Source: Acidobacteriota bacterium
GTDB lineage: Bacteria; Acidobacteriota; Blastocatellia; Pyrinomonadales; Pyrinomonadaceae
NCBI GenBank assembly: GCA_003223935.1
Contig: QHXQ01000024.1
Span: 1 to 64,000 of the forward strand
Length of the DNA: 64,000 bases
Direction of reading: 5' to 3'
Below, piece by piece: positions 1 through 9,688 of the stretch. The first letter of the stretch is position 1. Each line of letters starts with the position of its first letter. The notes beneath the pieces are model-generated. The model did not search any database and was not told where the DNA came from. It was given only the letters and a program-made list of their open reading frames with translations. A program made the position numbers and the translations under genes.

Positions 1-3000
1 CGGGTGGTTGAAAGCGTTGAAGAGATCAGCGCGCAGTTGGAAGAACTTGCCTTCCGTAATGTGGAAGTTCTTGAACACAGAGAAGTCCAAGTTGCGAATG
101 CCCGGCAGTTGCAGCGTATTGCGCGCGGCATTCGAGCGTGCGCCTGCGCCGGCTTGAATGTACTGCGCGTTCGGATTGAGCGCGAGATAGCCGACTGTGG
201 CCGAGCGCGCCGACGCGGTGGCGGGGCTACTGGTGATCGTGCCGATGCTCGTGTTCGTGGTGAACTCGCCGTTGGGATCAACCAGTATGCACTGGCCGTT
301 GCGCCCGATGGCACAGACCGGACTGAAGATGTTGCGCGCGCCATTCACGTTGATGATCGTGCGGTCGCCCGCCGCATCGCCGTTCAGGTTCGAGTCAACG
401 CCGCTGCGCACCGCAGCCTTCTCGCCGGACTCGAAGGTTAGAGTGCCGGCGAAGTTGAAGCCGCCCAAGAGCAGCCGCACCAAATGGTTCTGACTCTTGT
501 TGAAGTACGGCAGTTCGTAGAGACCCGAAGTCACAAAGCGATGACGATGGTCAAGCGCCGAGTCGGCGCGTTCACGTCGCAGGTTCTGAAAGTCTTCGAC
601 GCGGCGCGGACTGAGCACTGTCGAGAAGACTTCAGCCGTCGTGTCGTCAATCAAGTGACTCCAAGTGTAAGCGGCGGTCATCTGGAAGCCGCGCGTGAAG
701 CGATGCGTCAAGGCGGCCGATGCGCCGTGATAGGTCGAGTTGCCGTTCGATAGGAAGGCGACGATGTTCGGCGGCGCGCCGCCATTCGCAGCCGTCGGCA
801 CGCTGAAACCCGCCGTCACGTACTGCGGCACGAAGGCCGGATGGCGCGCGCGAATAGCTTGCAGCGTATCCAGACTTGCAAGCACGGACGCCGATGGCGC
901 GCTCAGGAAAGTCGGCACGAAGTCTGTATTCGAAATGCGCTCCGCCCGATTGAGCCGGTTCTGCGTCAATAGGTGAATGCCGCGCGTGCCAAGGTAGCGC
1001 AACTCAACCGACCAGTCTTTCAGGAACTGGCGTTGAATGCTGCCCGTGTAGGTGACCGAGTACGGCACTTGCTGATCGGGAATGAACGTGCCGGTCACAG
1101 ACCGTGCGCTGGCCGCGTCCAGCGTGCCGCCGACCACGTTGCGGATGCCGCCGCTCGCGAGGAAGTTCGTCTCGTTGCCTTGCACATCTATGGTCTGCTG
1201 GAACTGCGGCGGCGACGAGAGCGTGTAGATGTTATCGAAGATCACATCGTACGCCATCGAGAAGCCGGCACGGATCGAGGTCTTGCCTTGCGCGCCGAAC
1301 AAGCGACCGAGCCAGCCCTCTGTGTAATTCGGCGAATAAGCGAAGCCGACGCGCGGCGCAAAGTTCTTCTTCTGCGCACGCGGGCGATGAAACTCAAGCA
1401 CGCCCGGCACAGAGGAGACCGCATTCAACTCTTGTTGCTTCGCGCCGAACGGAATCTCCTGATAAGCATAGTTCAAGCCAAGGTTGAAGGTTAGATTGGG
1501 CCGGTAGCGCCAGTCATCTTGGAAGAAGGCGAAGAACAGGCGCTGGTCGCCGTAATAAGTGTTCCCGCCGACGTTGCGCTCGCCCAGCGTGTCCGGCGCT
1601 CTGTCGAAAAGGAGCGTCTCAAGGTTCGCATAATCGTAGTCGCCGCGCTCGCGCTGCACGAAGCGTTGCGGCGAGATCAGTTTGCGGAAGTCGCCGCCGA
1701 ACTTCATCGAGTGGTTGCCTTTGAGCCAAGTCAAGTTGTCAATGACTTGGTAGTTGTTCTCGATGGTGAACTGCGGCGCGTTTGGATCAGGCCCGATGCT
1801 AAAGCCGAGTTCGTCAACAGTGACGTTCGGGAAAGCATCGAAGCCGGAGAGCGGGAACGCGATGCCGGGCACCGGATAGTCTATATTGCTCCGGCGAAAC
1901 GCCAAGCGCGTTTCGTTCGTCAGGCTCGGCGTGAACGTGTGAATGTTGGTGTAAGAGAAGAGCACCTGCTTGAGCGGGATGACGGTAAAGAACTGCGGCA
2001 GCGTCGCGGCGATGTCGGTCGCGCTGAAGTCGTTCTTGTTGAAGCGGAAGCGGTGCTGCGTCGTGCTCGACTGCGTCCAGTCAATGTTCGCGACGTAGTT
2101 CTTATTGATGATGAACTGCGGCGCGGGCAGACTGATACTGCCGACCGGAATGTCTTGCCCACCGACCGAGATGGTGCCTGCGAAGCTCGAAGCTGCGGGC
2201 ACGAACTGCCTGACGAGGTTTAGAATCGCCGGGCGCACATTGGGGATCGTAGCCAACTGAGCGTAACCCGCAGCCGTCGGCGAAAAGAACGACGTGCCGG
2301 CCGCTTGGCCTTGCCCGATGCGCTCGTATGAACCGAAGAAGAAGAGCCGGTTCTTCAGGACGGGGCCGCCGACGTTCCCGCCCGTGCGGAAATAATCCGC
2401 GCGCGGTTGGCGCGTGATGCCGGCCGCCTCGTTCACCTGACTGGGATCGCGCACGAAGACGTTGCCCGGCTGCTTGTTGAGCGTGTCAATCGCATCGAGT
2501 TTGCGGTTGCGCCCGAAGAAGAAGGCTGTGCCGTGAAACTCGTTCGTGCCCGACTTGGTGGCGATGATGAACTGGCCGCCGGTCGAGCGCGCGAACTCGG
2601 CTGAGTATTGATTCGACAAGAGCGTGAACTCGCTGATCGTTTCGGGTGAGATATAGACCAAGGGGCCTGTATTCACCTTGTCGTTGTTGTCAATGCCGTC
2701 CACGACGAAGTTGTTGTTGCGCGGTCGTTGCCCGCCCACTGAGCCGCCTGAACCGACGCCGACGCCACCAGTACTCGACACGTTCGGCGCGATGAGCGCG
2801 AGGTTATAGACGCCCAAGCCCGTACTCGTCTGCGCGAGTTCGACCACTTGGCGCGCGCTGAAACTCTTGGCGAGATTCTGCGTGGTCGTGTCCACAAGCT
2901 CTGCACCGCCCGCCGTGACTTCGACCGTCTCGCCGACCTGCCCGATCTGCAATTGGGCCGGCACGTCGGTCGTTTGATTCAACTGCACGCGCACGTCGTT

Positions 3001-3354
3001 GAGCGTCGTGGTCTTGAAACCTTGCACTTCAATCGAGATGCTGTAGTCATCAGCCGGCAACAAGTTCTTAAACTCGTATTCGCCGGAGCCGGTCGTCTGC
3101 GTCGTCTGCGAGACGTTGGTTGATTTCTCTGTGATCGTCACCTTCGCGTTCGGCACGACTGCGCCGTTCGGGTCGGTGACGATCCCGCGCACGTTGCCCG
3201 ATGTCACCTGCGCGCTGGCTGCGAGCGCGCAAGCCATGACGAGCACGAGCAGCGCGCAGATGCGCCGACACAAAGTCGTTCGGCCGGCACGGCGCGCGCT
3301 AGTTAAATTTGCCTGCGGTGCTTGCGCGACCACAGCGTTCGGATAATTCTTCAT
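1..3354 (-). CDS. Oar-like TonB-dependent receptor, C-terminus cut by window edge
   Basis: Reading back from ATG at 3354, an open frame of 1118 codons runs off the window start. A GGAG lies 9 bases before the ATG. Residues about 28-49 form a signal peptide preceded by an unusually long basic N-terminal stretch. Residues about 50-130 look like a carboxypeptidase-regulatory (CarboxypepD_reg) domain, followed by a TonB plug with a VDGIDNND motif, then beta-barrel sequence. The visible end reads FNHP, a motif seen near the C-terminus of the other two receptors here, so only a few tens of residues are probably missing. The family forms outer-membrane channels energised by TonB/ExbBD for uptake of large substrates. 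The substrate cannot be told from sequence. No TonB or ExbBD gene lies nearby. Confidence 0.9.
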   Translation of the reverse strand, partial: MKNYPNAVVAQAPQANLTSARRAGRTTLCRRICALLVLVMACALAASAQVTSGNVRGIVTDPNGAVVPNAKVTITEKSTNVSQTTQTTGSGEYEFKNLLPADDYSISIEVQGFKTTTLNDVRVQLNQTTDVPAQLQIGQVGETVEVTAGGAELVDTTTQNLAKSFSARQVVELAQTSTGLGVYNLALIAPNVSSTGGVGVGSGGSVGGQRPRNNNFVVDGIDNNDKVNTGPLVYISPETISEFTLLSNQYSAEFARSTGGQFIIATKSGTNEFHGTAFFFGRNRKLDAIDTLNKQPGNVFVRDPSQVNEAAGITRQPRADYFRTGGNVGGPVLKNRLFFFGSYERIGQGQAAGTSFFSPTAAGYAQLATIPNVRPAILNLVRQFVPAASSFAGTISVGGQDIPVGSISLPAPQFIINKNYVANIDWTQSSTTQHRFRFNKNDFSATDIAATLPQFFTVIPLKQVLFSYTNIHTFTPSLTNETRLAFRRSNIDYPVPGIAFPLSGFDAFPNVTVDELGFSIGPDPNAPQFTIENNYQVIDNLTWLKGNHSMKFGGDFRKLISPQRFVQRERGDYDYANLETLLFDRAPDTLGERNVGGNTYYGDQRLFFAFFQDDWRYRPNLTFNLGLNYAYQEIPFGAKQQELNAVSSVPGVLEFHRPRAQKKNFAPRVGFAYSPNYTEGWLGRLFGAQGKTSIRAGFSMAYDVIFDNIYTLSSPPQFQQTIDVQGNETNFLASGGIRNVVGGTLDAASARSVTGTFIPDQQVPYSVTYTGSIQRQFLKDWSVELRYLGTRGIHLLTQNRLNRAERISNTDFVPTFLSAPSASVLASLDTLQAIRARHPAFVPQYVTAGFSVPTAANGGAPPNIVAFLSNGNSTYHGASAALTHRFTRGFQMTAAYTWSHLIDDTTAEVFSTVLSPRRVEDFQNLRRERADSALDHRHRFVTSGLYELPYFNKSQNHLVRLLLGGFNFAGTLTFESGEKAAVRSGVDSNLNGDAAGDRTIINVNGARNIFSPVCAIGRNGQCILVDPNGEFTTNTSIGTITSSPATASARSATVGYLALNPNAQYIQAGAGARSNAARNTLQLPGIRNLDFSVFKNFHITEGKFFQLRADLFNAFNHP

Positions 3355-3720
3355 AGCCAGTTGCTCCTTATCTCTATCTAAGTGAAGCTTCGCCTTGCGC
3401 GAACTTCGCGCGAGTGCAAGGCGCGCGACCGCACGGTGTTCAAGAGTTGGAACAGTCGGCAGTCAGGGCTTGCACCTGAACTTACTGAGGGGCAACACGC
3501 ATGCCGACTACAGCGCACGCGCGACAGCCGCACGTCGGCTCTGATTTCTCTGCTGTTAAGACTGAAAGTGTTGAGCGACTGTTGATGAGATTTATCATCA
3601 ATCGGAGAGAGATTGCGTAATTTGGAGAAAGACAAGCAGCGCTAGCGGACAGTTTGTCTAATTACTTAGACAGACAATGCCGATGATGTGTTCGCACGCG
3701 CGTAACAAAGCAGCAAGAGC
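3355..3720. other. Intergenic region upstream of the first receptor
   Basis: This stretch lies between the start of the first receptor and the terminator of the second. It probably holds the promoter and leader of the first receptor on the minus strand. A short self-complementary element (TGTCTAATTACTTAGACA) lies near 3655-3672. I found no convincing gene here. Short open frames exist in several frames but lack ribosome-binding sites and recognisable domains. Confidence 0.4.
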
Positions 3721-3773
3721 AGAAAGAAAGACCGGAGCAGGTTTCAAGTTCATACCGAAAACCTGCTCCGGTC
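3721..3773 (-). terminator. Rho-independent terminator after the second receptor
   Basis: A perfect 15-base inverted repeat (GACCGGAGCAGGTTT with its complement) spans 3730-3773 with a 14-base loop. On the minus strand the stem is followed by a T-rich run (TTTCTTTCT), which fits intrinsic termination of the receptor gene ending at 3812. The plus strand side also carries GTTTTGTT, so it may work both ways. Confidence 0.85.
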
Positions 3774-3811
3774 GTTTTGTTCGCGTGCTCCGCTTAATCA
3801 ATGAGACGCGG

Positions 3812-6800
3812 CTAGAAGCGCAGTCGCAATTGATAGCGGACGACGCGCCCACCGCCGTCCGTGCCCACCGTGTCGGGATTCAAGAACCGACCGGCTGGCG
3901 TTGTCGCAGCATTAGTCGGCACGAACCCACCGACCGGCGAGAAGGGGCTGACGCTGCCGGTCAAGAATTGTGGGTGGTTGAAGACGTTGAAGAACTCCGC
4001 GCGGAACTCGACCCTGACGGTCTCGCTCAGACGCGTGCTCTTCTGAATGGTCATGTCCCAGTTGTTGATGCCGGGCGAGCGCTCGGTATTGCGCCCAAGG
4101 TTGCCGGTGCGCGGGATGCTGCCCGCGAGCGTGGGCGAGAAGGTCGGGTTGACGATGAACTCGGCCGTCAAAGGATCAATCGGCGCGTTGCCCGCATCTG
4201 GATTAACATAGCCTGTGATGACCCCTGAAGAGTTCACCACGGGCACAGCGCGCACATGATGTTGGCCCGACGGGTTGAACGTGGGCCGATCACCGCCTGA
4301 GCCGCCCAGCCCGTCTGCATCCAAGCCGTTCGTCACCGTGTAGGGCACGCCGCTCTCGAACGTCGTCACGCCTGCGAGTTGCCAGCCGCCGAGCACGTGG
4401 CCGACGAATCCGTGTTGCGCGCGCATGAATGGCAGTTCATAGACGTAAGTGATCGACGCGCGATGCGTCCGATCATTGAGCGAGACGGAGCGGTCGTTGC
4501 GATCCCCGCCGAAGACGGCCGGGATGGCGTAGAAGGAGGTGACTGTTGCCGCCACGCCCACCGCAAAGACCTCGTCGTTGTTGCTCATCAACTTCGAGTA
4601 GGTGTAAGAGCCGGTCAGCGTGAAGTTGTTAGCGAAGCGTCGCTGCACTAACAACTGCCCGGAGTTGTAGCTCGACGAACCGCCGTTGGTGCGTATCGTG
4701 CGCGCACCTTGCAACGGGTCGAGCCGCGTCTGCGGTGTGCCCGTAAAACCGGCGGGCACAGGATGCCTGAGCGACGGGATCAGCACAAGCGGGTTGGCGT
4801 CTTCGTTGATAAAGAGCTTCGTGCCCTTCGAGCCGACGTAAGAGACATCCAAGACAAACTTGGCCGGCAATTCACGTTGCAGCCCCAGAGACCAACGCTG
4901 GTAGTACGGATTGACCAAGTTGGGCGTGATCAAGGTCTGCGTATCGAAGGGCGAGAGCGGGCGCGCCACAGTCGGGAACTGCGTGGTGAAACTGCTAAGC
5001 CCGCGCGGCCCCGATGCGGTCGTCGAGGTCACTTGCGTCGAGACGAGGTTGGGCGAAGAGGCGGCTGCATTCGAGGCGATGTTGTTGAAGAACGAATCGT
5101 AGCCGATCTGGTAGCCGCCGCGCACAACCGACTTGTGCTCGCCGAAGAAGCGTGCGAGCAAGCCATGCTGGAAGTTGGGCGAGTAGGCGAAGCCGATTGA
5201 TGGCGCGAAGTTGTTATTGTCTGACGCCACCTTATTCGGCTGGCTGTAGGGCCCCGCGAGCGTCACCGGATCGACGTTGAAGAGACCTGTGTAAGCGGGC
5301 GTGCGCAACGTGTTGAAGGGCGTGCCGAAGTTTTCGTAGCGCACGCCCAACGTAAGCGTCAAGGCCTCTGTTGTTTTCCAACGATCTTGGAAGAAGAGCG
5401 CCGTACGATAGAGCGATGGCGTGTAGATGCCGCTGCCGAAGTCGCGTGTGGCGGAACCGCCGGAGCCGCCGAAGTTATCCACGAAGTTGCCAAAAGCGTT
5501 GTAGCCCGTGCTGGCCAAGAAGGTCAGCGTGCCGCGCGGATTGAAGGGCGCGATCTGGCGCGCGATCTGGCGCAGGAAGTCTATGCCGCCGCGAAACGTA
5601 TGGTTGCCGATGATCTTCGTGACCGTATCTTGGATCACGTAGTTGTTGGCGATGCGCCCTTGCGGGAACGTCGCGGCCGTGCCGATTGCGGTCGGCGTCC
5701 CAGTGATATTCGCCGTCGAACCGTTGAAGAGAATCTGTGGCAGCGTGCCGGAGACGCTCGGATCATGCAAGGGGAAAGTAAAGCCGATGCGATTGTAAGC
5801 GAGGCGCATCTCGTTCGTCAGGCTCGACGAGAAGACGTGCGTCTCAGAGAGCAGAAAGTTGTAGAGCGTGGCTGTAAAGTCGGCCTCGAAGCCGGGGAAG
5901 CCCGTGCCTGTGCCGCCGAAGGGTTGCTTCTGCGGGTCGGACAAGAAGCGCGCGGCGAACTGATCGCGCTCGCTGAGCTTATGATCAATGCGCAGTTGAA
6001 ACTGCCGCTCATCGAAGACGGTCGCGAAGTTCTTAACGAACGAACCAAACTCGACGCACGGGCGATTGCCGGCCGGTGCGGGACAGGCGGTGGACGAAGT
6101 GCCCGCCACGCCGGGCGCAACACCGAGCGCAATCAGTTGTGGATTCGCGGTGCCAATCGTGTTCTGCGTCGCGTTCAGTAAGAGATTCACGTTGGCATTC
6201 GTATTTCCGAAGAGCGATTGCAGCGTGGCGCGCCCGTTGGCGGTCGGCGTGGTCAACGTCGTCTGCGCGTTCGAGCGGGCGCGATTGAATTCATATGCGA
6301 CGAAGAAGAAGGTGCGATCACGGCCGCTACGCACAGAGGGGCCGCCTTCGCCGAAGCGCGGCAAGTAGAGCGGGCCGCCGAGCGTGGCTGAATAGATGGT
6401 CTGGATGCCGAAGGGCGGATAGCCGCGCGCGATGATGCTCGGGTCGCGGGCCTGTGAACTGGTGATCGCATCGTCGCGCGTCGAATCAATTAAAGTCCAG
6501 AGCGTGCCGTGAAAGTTGTTCGTACCGGAGCGCGTGATCGTGTTGATGACTGCGCCGCCCGCGCGCCCGAACTCCGAATCGTAGTTTCCTGTTTGGATCG
6601 AGACCTCTTGCACGGCGTCCGGGTTGATGATCTGGAGAGCTTGACCAGCAACCGAGATGTCGTTGTTCTCGACGCCATCAATCAAGAAATTATTTGAACG
6701 TCCGCGTGCGCCGTTGACGACGAAGGTGGAGACGCCGACACCTGTGCGGTTCGTGCTGACGCCGGGCAGCGTGAGCGCAAGGGCGTTGGGGTTGAGACCG

Positions 6801-7243
6801 GCAATTGGCAGTTCTGTGATCTGTTGTTGCGTGATGTTGCCGCCGCGCACCGGCGCTTCGGTCTGCAAGGCTGCGCCCGCTTCCGCGACCACATCAATAG
6901 TGACCTGTTGGCCGCCGGGCTGGAGTTGTGTATCCACGGTGGCGGTCTGATTAGCGTTGACGATCACGTCGGTCTTAGTTACCGTGCCGAAGCCTGTAGC
7001 GGCAAGTGTCACAGTGTAGTTGCCTAAGTCAACGGCGTCGAAGCGATAGAAGCCTTCGTTGTTAGTTGTGGTCGTGCGCGTGACGGTGGTCTGCGTGTTC
7101 GTCAGCGTAATGGTTGCGCCGGCAACCACGGCGTTGTTGGTATCGGTCACAGTGCCGCTCACCGTGCCGCGACTGGTTTGCGCGTTGGCGACGAACGCCG
7201 CGCTAAAGAGCGCGCAAAGCAGCAGGAAAAATCTCATCTTCAT
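3812..7243 (-). CDS. Oar-like TonB-dependent receptor
   Basis: The protein has 1143 residues. The start has AAAGGAGAG a few bases upstream. Residues 1-21 are a signal peptide ending in an Ala-x-Ala-like site. Residues about 25-110 form a CarboxypepD_reg-like domain rich in Thr/Val strands. A plug domain follows, with GRSNNFLIDGVENND near residue 190, and then a long beta-barrel. The C-terminus ends in an aromatic Phe (RYQLRLRF), the usual outer-membrane assembly signal. Such receptors are expanded in Acidobacteriota and are inferred to import oligosaccharides or peptides. Its plug motif resembles that of the receptor at 39601. It is followed by its own terminator, so it is probably transcribed alone. 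Confidence 0.93.
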   Translation of the reverse strand: MKMRFFLLLCALFSAAFVANAQTSRGTVSGTVTDTNNAVVAGATITLTNTQTTVTRTTTTNNEGFYRFDAVDLGNYTVTLAATGFGTVTKTDVIVNANQTATVDTQLQPGGQQVTIDVVAEAGAALQTEAPVRGGNITQQQITELPIAGLNPNALALTLPGVSTNRTGVGVSTFVVNGARGRSNNFLIDGVENNDISVAGQALQIINPDAVQEVSIQTGNYDSEFGRAGGAVINTITRSGTNNFHGTLWTLIDSTRDDAITSSQARDPSIIARGYPPFGIQTIYSATLGGPLYLPRFGEGGPSVRSGRDRTFFFVAYEFNRARSNAQTTLTTPTANGRATLQSLFGNTNANVNLLLNATQNTIGTANPQLIALGVAPGVAGTSSTACPAPAGNRPCVEFGSFVKNFATVFDERQFQLRIDHKLSERDQFAARFLSDPQKQPFGGTGTGFPGFEADFTATLYNFLLSETHVFSSSLTNEMRLAYNRIGFTFPLHDPSVSGTLPQILFNGSTANITGTPTAIGTAATFPQGRIANNYVIQDTVTKIIGNHTFRGGIDFLRQIARQIAPFNPRGTLTFLASTGYNAFGNFVDNFGGSGGSATRDFGSGIYTPSLYRTALFFQDRWKTTEALTLTLGVRYENFGTPFNTLRTPAYTGLFNVDPVTLAGPYSQPNKVASDNNNFAPSIGFAYSPNFQHGLLARFFGEHKSVVRGGYQIGYDSFFNNIASNAAASSPNLVSTQVTSTTASGPRGLSSFTTQFPTVARPLSPFDTQTLITPNLVNPYYQRWSLGLQRELPAKFVLDVSYVGSKGTKLFINEDANPLVLIPSLRHPVPAGFTGTPQTRLDPLQGARTIRTNGGSSSYNSGQLLVQRRFANNFTLTGSYTYSKLMSNNDEVFAVGVAATVTSFYAIPAVFGGDRNDRSVSLNDRTHRASITYVYELPFMRAQHGFVGHVLGGWQLAGVTTFESGVPYTVTNGLDADGLGGSGGDRPTFNPSGQHHVRAVPVVNSSGVITGYVNPDAGNAPIDPLTAEFIVNPTFSPTLAGSIPRTGNLGRNTERSPGINNWDMTIQKSTRLSETVRVEFRAEFFNVFNHPQFLTGSVSPFSPVGGFVPTNAATTPAGRFLNPDTVGTDGGGRVVRYQLRLRF

Positions 7244-7640
7244 CTACTCTCTCCTTTGAAGTTGGCCTCGTCGTTATACTGTTCGCACAAGTCAACGTAA
7301 CGAACGCGGGTTGGCTCAGACTTATCTGTTCACGCGGCCGAGCGTGCCCGCGCGCTCGTTCGCTCTCGTTTGCGGCGGCGGCTTAACAGCTTGGTAGCTA
7401 GTGAACTGTCCGCGCAGCTAATGAAGCGCACGGTTTAATGAACCGGACTGTGCGTCGGCGAGTGGCAATGCGTATGCCGGGACATGAGGGCGGCGGCGAA
7501 GGCGCGTAAACACACGCCTTTAGCAACTGAGCCGGGCCAACTCAGGTGGGCTGGCTCAGCGATTTTGGCTGAATGATGTTATAGGGATATGAGAATAAGA
7601 TACCGCCGACGGTAACGGATGAGCGCGAGACAAAATAATA
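7244..7640. other. Intergenic region with no recognisable gene
   Basis: About 400 bases lie between the divergent receptor start and the kinase remnant. A TATAAC hexamer on the minus strand near 7275 could belong to the receptor promoter, but no well-spaced -35 box is seen. Nothing else could be supported here. It may contain decayed coding sequence from the upstream part of the neighbouring pseudogene. Confidence 0.35.
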
Positions 7641-7641
7641 G

Positions 7642-8248
7642 TCCCCAGCCGCGCAAGCGTCTGCGCACGCTGAGGAAGATAGCGCCGCCATTAAGCCGAC
7701 GAGCGTTTACACGCAACCGGCGGTGTTTGAGCCGCCAGCCGCTGCAAGTCAAGTCACCTCGCACACGGAAGCACAAGCTGAAGCACGCCCTGTTCGTCGT
7801 CCGATCAACTGGCGGCCGATTATGTTAGTGGTCATCGTCGCCTGCGCCGTCTTTGTCACCTATCTCGGCGGCGGCAGACTCTTCGCGCGCACGAGCGGCA
7901 AGTTGACGCCTGTCTATTGCCGAACGGTGCGCCCGGCCCAGCTAAGCTCTCGCTCCTCTCTCTCTAACCGATGGGCGCATCATCAAACAGTTTGAGGCGC
8001 TGGTTCTGCGCAGCACGCCCGCGCTCAGATGGTCGCCGGGCGACCGCATGCTGGCTTACGTGGTGACGCAGCAGGGCGTGTCGAACATCTGGAGTCAGCC
8101 CGTTGCCGGCGGCGCGCCGAAAGCCCTGACCGACTGGAAAGCTGATCTCGTTTACCGCATCGACTGGTTCAGAGATGGGCGATTAGTGTGCGAGCGAGGA
8201 ACTACTGTGTCCGATGTGATCCTGCTCCGTGATACTGGAAGTGAGTGA
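7642..8248 (+). pseudogene. Remnant of a Ser/Thr kinase with TolB/WD40-type C-terminal domain
   Basis: Three collinear coding fragments lie in three frames. From 7642 to about 7910 there is a Pro/Ala-rich linker, a basic stretch and a single transmembrane segment (VVIVACAVFVTYLGG). From about 7917 to 7960 a short stretch reads LPNGAPGPAKLSLLSL. After a CT-dinucleotide run near 7950-7965 the frame changes and reads to a stop at 8248, with TQQGVSNIWSQPVAGG and LTDWKADLVYRIDWFRDG, typical of the last blades of PD40/TolB-like propellers on acidobacterial membrane kinases. The catalytic kinase domain and most blades are missing, so this looks like a gene lost by deletion and frameshift. Family assignment of the fragments is by motif only. 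Confidence 0.7.
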
Positions 8249-8378
8249 CAGTATTGGAGCCGCTTACTTCGAAGCCAACAAGGAGTTGACCTGTTCGTCT
8301 GTAGAGGGTGAGCGTGCTACAGAAGCATTGAGTTTGGCGACTGTTTTGTTCATCCCTTTGTGCTGTTTATTTACCTGA

Positions 8379-8451
8379 TGGAGCCGAGGGGGATCGAACC
8401 CCTGACCTCATGACTGCCAGTCATGCGCTCTCCCAGCTGAGCTACGGCCCC
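8379..8451 (-). tRNA. tRNA-Ala (anticodon GGC)
   Basis: On the minus strand a 73-nucleotide cloverleaf can be drawn. The acceptor arm is GGGGCCG with CGGCUCC, the D arm GCUC/GAGC, the anticodon arm CAUGA/UCAUG around loop CUGGCAG, and the T loop UUCGAUC. Bases 34-36 are GGC. The acceptor stem has G3:U70, the main alanine identity element, and the discriminator base is A. CCA is not encoded. The gene stands alone between the kinase remnant and a small membrane-protein gene. Confidence 0.97.
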
Positions 8452-8520
8452 CTAATTGTTGGCGTCACGAAGGACGGGAATAGAGAGTAGCGTAGCGCGT
8501 AAAAGTACGTCAAGCGTGCT

Positions 8521-8733
8521 TCAGGCGCGGCGGCGGGCGGCGCAGAAGGCGATGAGTAGGCCGGCGACGAGCAGGACGAGACCGCCCATGATGCGCCAGA
8601 TGTTAGGCAGTTCATGCACGGCCCCTTCAGGGTTGACTATGAACGCGGGCGGCGCGACGAAGGCCGCGCGGTAAGCGATGACGCCGCCCGTCGCAGCCAA
8701 CACGATGCCGACGATGATCAGGACTGCGCGCAT
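8521..8733 (-). CDS. Small membrane protein of unknown function
   Basis: The protein has 70 residues if it starts at the ATG at 8733. A TTG five codons upstream is also possible. It has two hydrophobic helices, about residues 3-21 and 48-65, joined by a short loop containing Pro, Asn and a tryptophan, and it ends in a basic tail (AARRRA), so the C-terminus is probably cytoplasmic. It resembles small DUF3185-type membrane proteins in layout only; I cannot assign a function. It lies downstream of the enoyl-CoA hydratase gene on the same strand, with a gap of about 80 bases. Confidence 0.6.
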   Translation of the reverse strand: MRAVLIIVGIVLAATGGVIAYRAAFVAPPAFIVNPEGAVHELPNIWRIMGGLVLLVAGLLIAFCAARRRA

Positions 8734-8811
8734 ACTCGCCAATGACAAATTGAGCTAACCACGCTCGCTATCGAATGCAAGGCAACGGAATTCAATTTAA
8801 CGGGTCGGCGC

Positions 8812-9597
8812 TTACTGGCCTTTGAACTCCGGTTTGCGTTTTTCGAGAAATGCTTTGACGCCTTCGTCTTTGTCTTCGCTCGAAAAGCAGAGGGCGAAGA
8901 GATCGATCTCGCGGCGCAAGCCCTCATCGAGCGACGAGCGCGCGGCCGTCTTGACGGCCTCTTTGGCGAGCCGCAAGGCGATAGGGCTTTTCTCGGCGAT
9001 GCGATTGGCCAGTTCCATCGTCTTCGCTTCCAACTCTTCATGCAGCACGACCATGTTGACGAGACCGATGGCGTGCGCCGCCTGCGCGTTGATGATCTCG
9101 CCCGTGAGGATTAACTCCATCGCTTTGCCTTCGCCGACCAGATGCGTGAGGCGTTGTGTGCCGCCGCCGCCGGGGATGATGCCGAGGTTAATCTCAGGTT
9201 GACCAAACGAAGCGCGCTCGCTCGCAATCCGCAGGTCGCAAGCCATCGCTAACTCGCAGCCGCCGCCCAGACAGTAACCGTTGACCATCGCGATGACCGG
9301 CTTCGGAAAACTATCAATGGCGGTAAACAGAGACTGGCCGGTCATCACATCGCGTTGCGTGACGGCGGTGCGGCCGGCGAACTCTGCGATGTCTGCGCCT
9401 GCGATGAACGCCTTGTCGCCCGCGCCCGTGATGACGACGACGCGCACCGAGTCGTCTGCGCGCAACTCTTCAAGCGCCGCCGCGCCCTCCTCGCGCGTCT
9501 TGATATTCAGTGCGTTTCTTTTGTCAGGCCGGTTGATCGTGATGATGGCGACGCGCTCGCGCCGTTCGACTAACAAAGTTTCGTAAGTCTGCGGCAT
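8812..9597 (-). CDS. Enoyl-CoA hydratase (crotonase family)
   Basis: The protein has 261 residues, the usual length for a single-domain crotonase. GAGGAG lies 6 bases before the ATG. The oxyanion-hole region reads AFIAGADIAEF (about 63-73), and both catalytic acids of true hydratases are present: Glu115 in GGGCELAMACD and Glu135 in GQPEINLGIIPG. It is therefore expected to hydrate trans-2-enoyl-CoA to 3-hydroxyacyl-CoA in fatty-acid or butyryl/crotonyl-CoA metabolism in the cytoplasm. A 3-hydroxyacyl-CoA dehydrogenase, the enzyme for the next step, lies 530 bases away on the same strand with one PilZ gene between, which supports a shared beta-oxidation role. Confidence 0.93.
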   Translation of the reverse strand: MPQTYETLLVERRERVAIITINRPDKRNALNIKTREEGAAALEELRADDSVRVVVITGAGDKAFIAGADIAEFAGRTAVTQRDVMTGQSLFTAIDSFPKPVIAMVNGYCLGGGCELAMACDLRIASERASFGQPEINLGIIPGGGGTQRLTHLVGEGKAMELILTGEIINAQAAHAIGLVNMVVLHEELEAKTMELANRIAEKSPIALRLAKEAVKTAARSSLDEGLRREIDLFALCFSSEDKDEGVKAFLEKRKPEFKGQ

Positions 9598-9621
9598 AGT
9601 TTCTCCTCAAACAGAATTAAC

Positions 9622-9679
9622 AGATGATTGCTGACAGGAGCGAGCACGAATTCTATCCTGTCACTCATCAACTGTCACT
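9622..9679. repeat. Heptamer-type intergenic palindrome (a)
   Basis: An imperfect inverted repeat with TGACAGG at 9632-9638 and its complement at 9657-9663. The right side consists of degenerate 7-base units: TGTCACT, CATCAAC, TGTCACT, TGGCACG. It shares the 12-mer TGTCACTCATCA with the complement of the repeat at 27493-27520. It lies between the PilZ gene and the hydratase start. Confidence 0.65.
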
Positions 9680-9688
9680 TGGCACGAG

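Noticed and set aside
1519-2223. A 234-codon open frame on the plus strand
   Set aside because: It is antisense to the first receptor, whose frame reads clear plug and barrel motifs throughout.
5387-6181. A 264-codon open frame on the plus strand
   Set aside because: It is antisense to the second receptor, with no recognisable domain and a composition typical of reversed codons.
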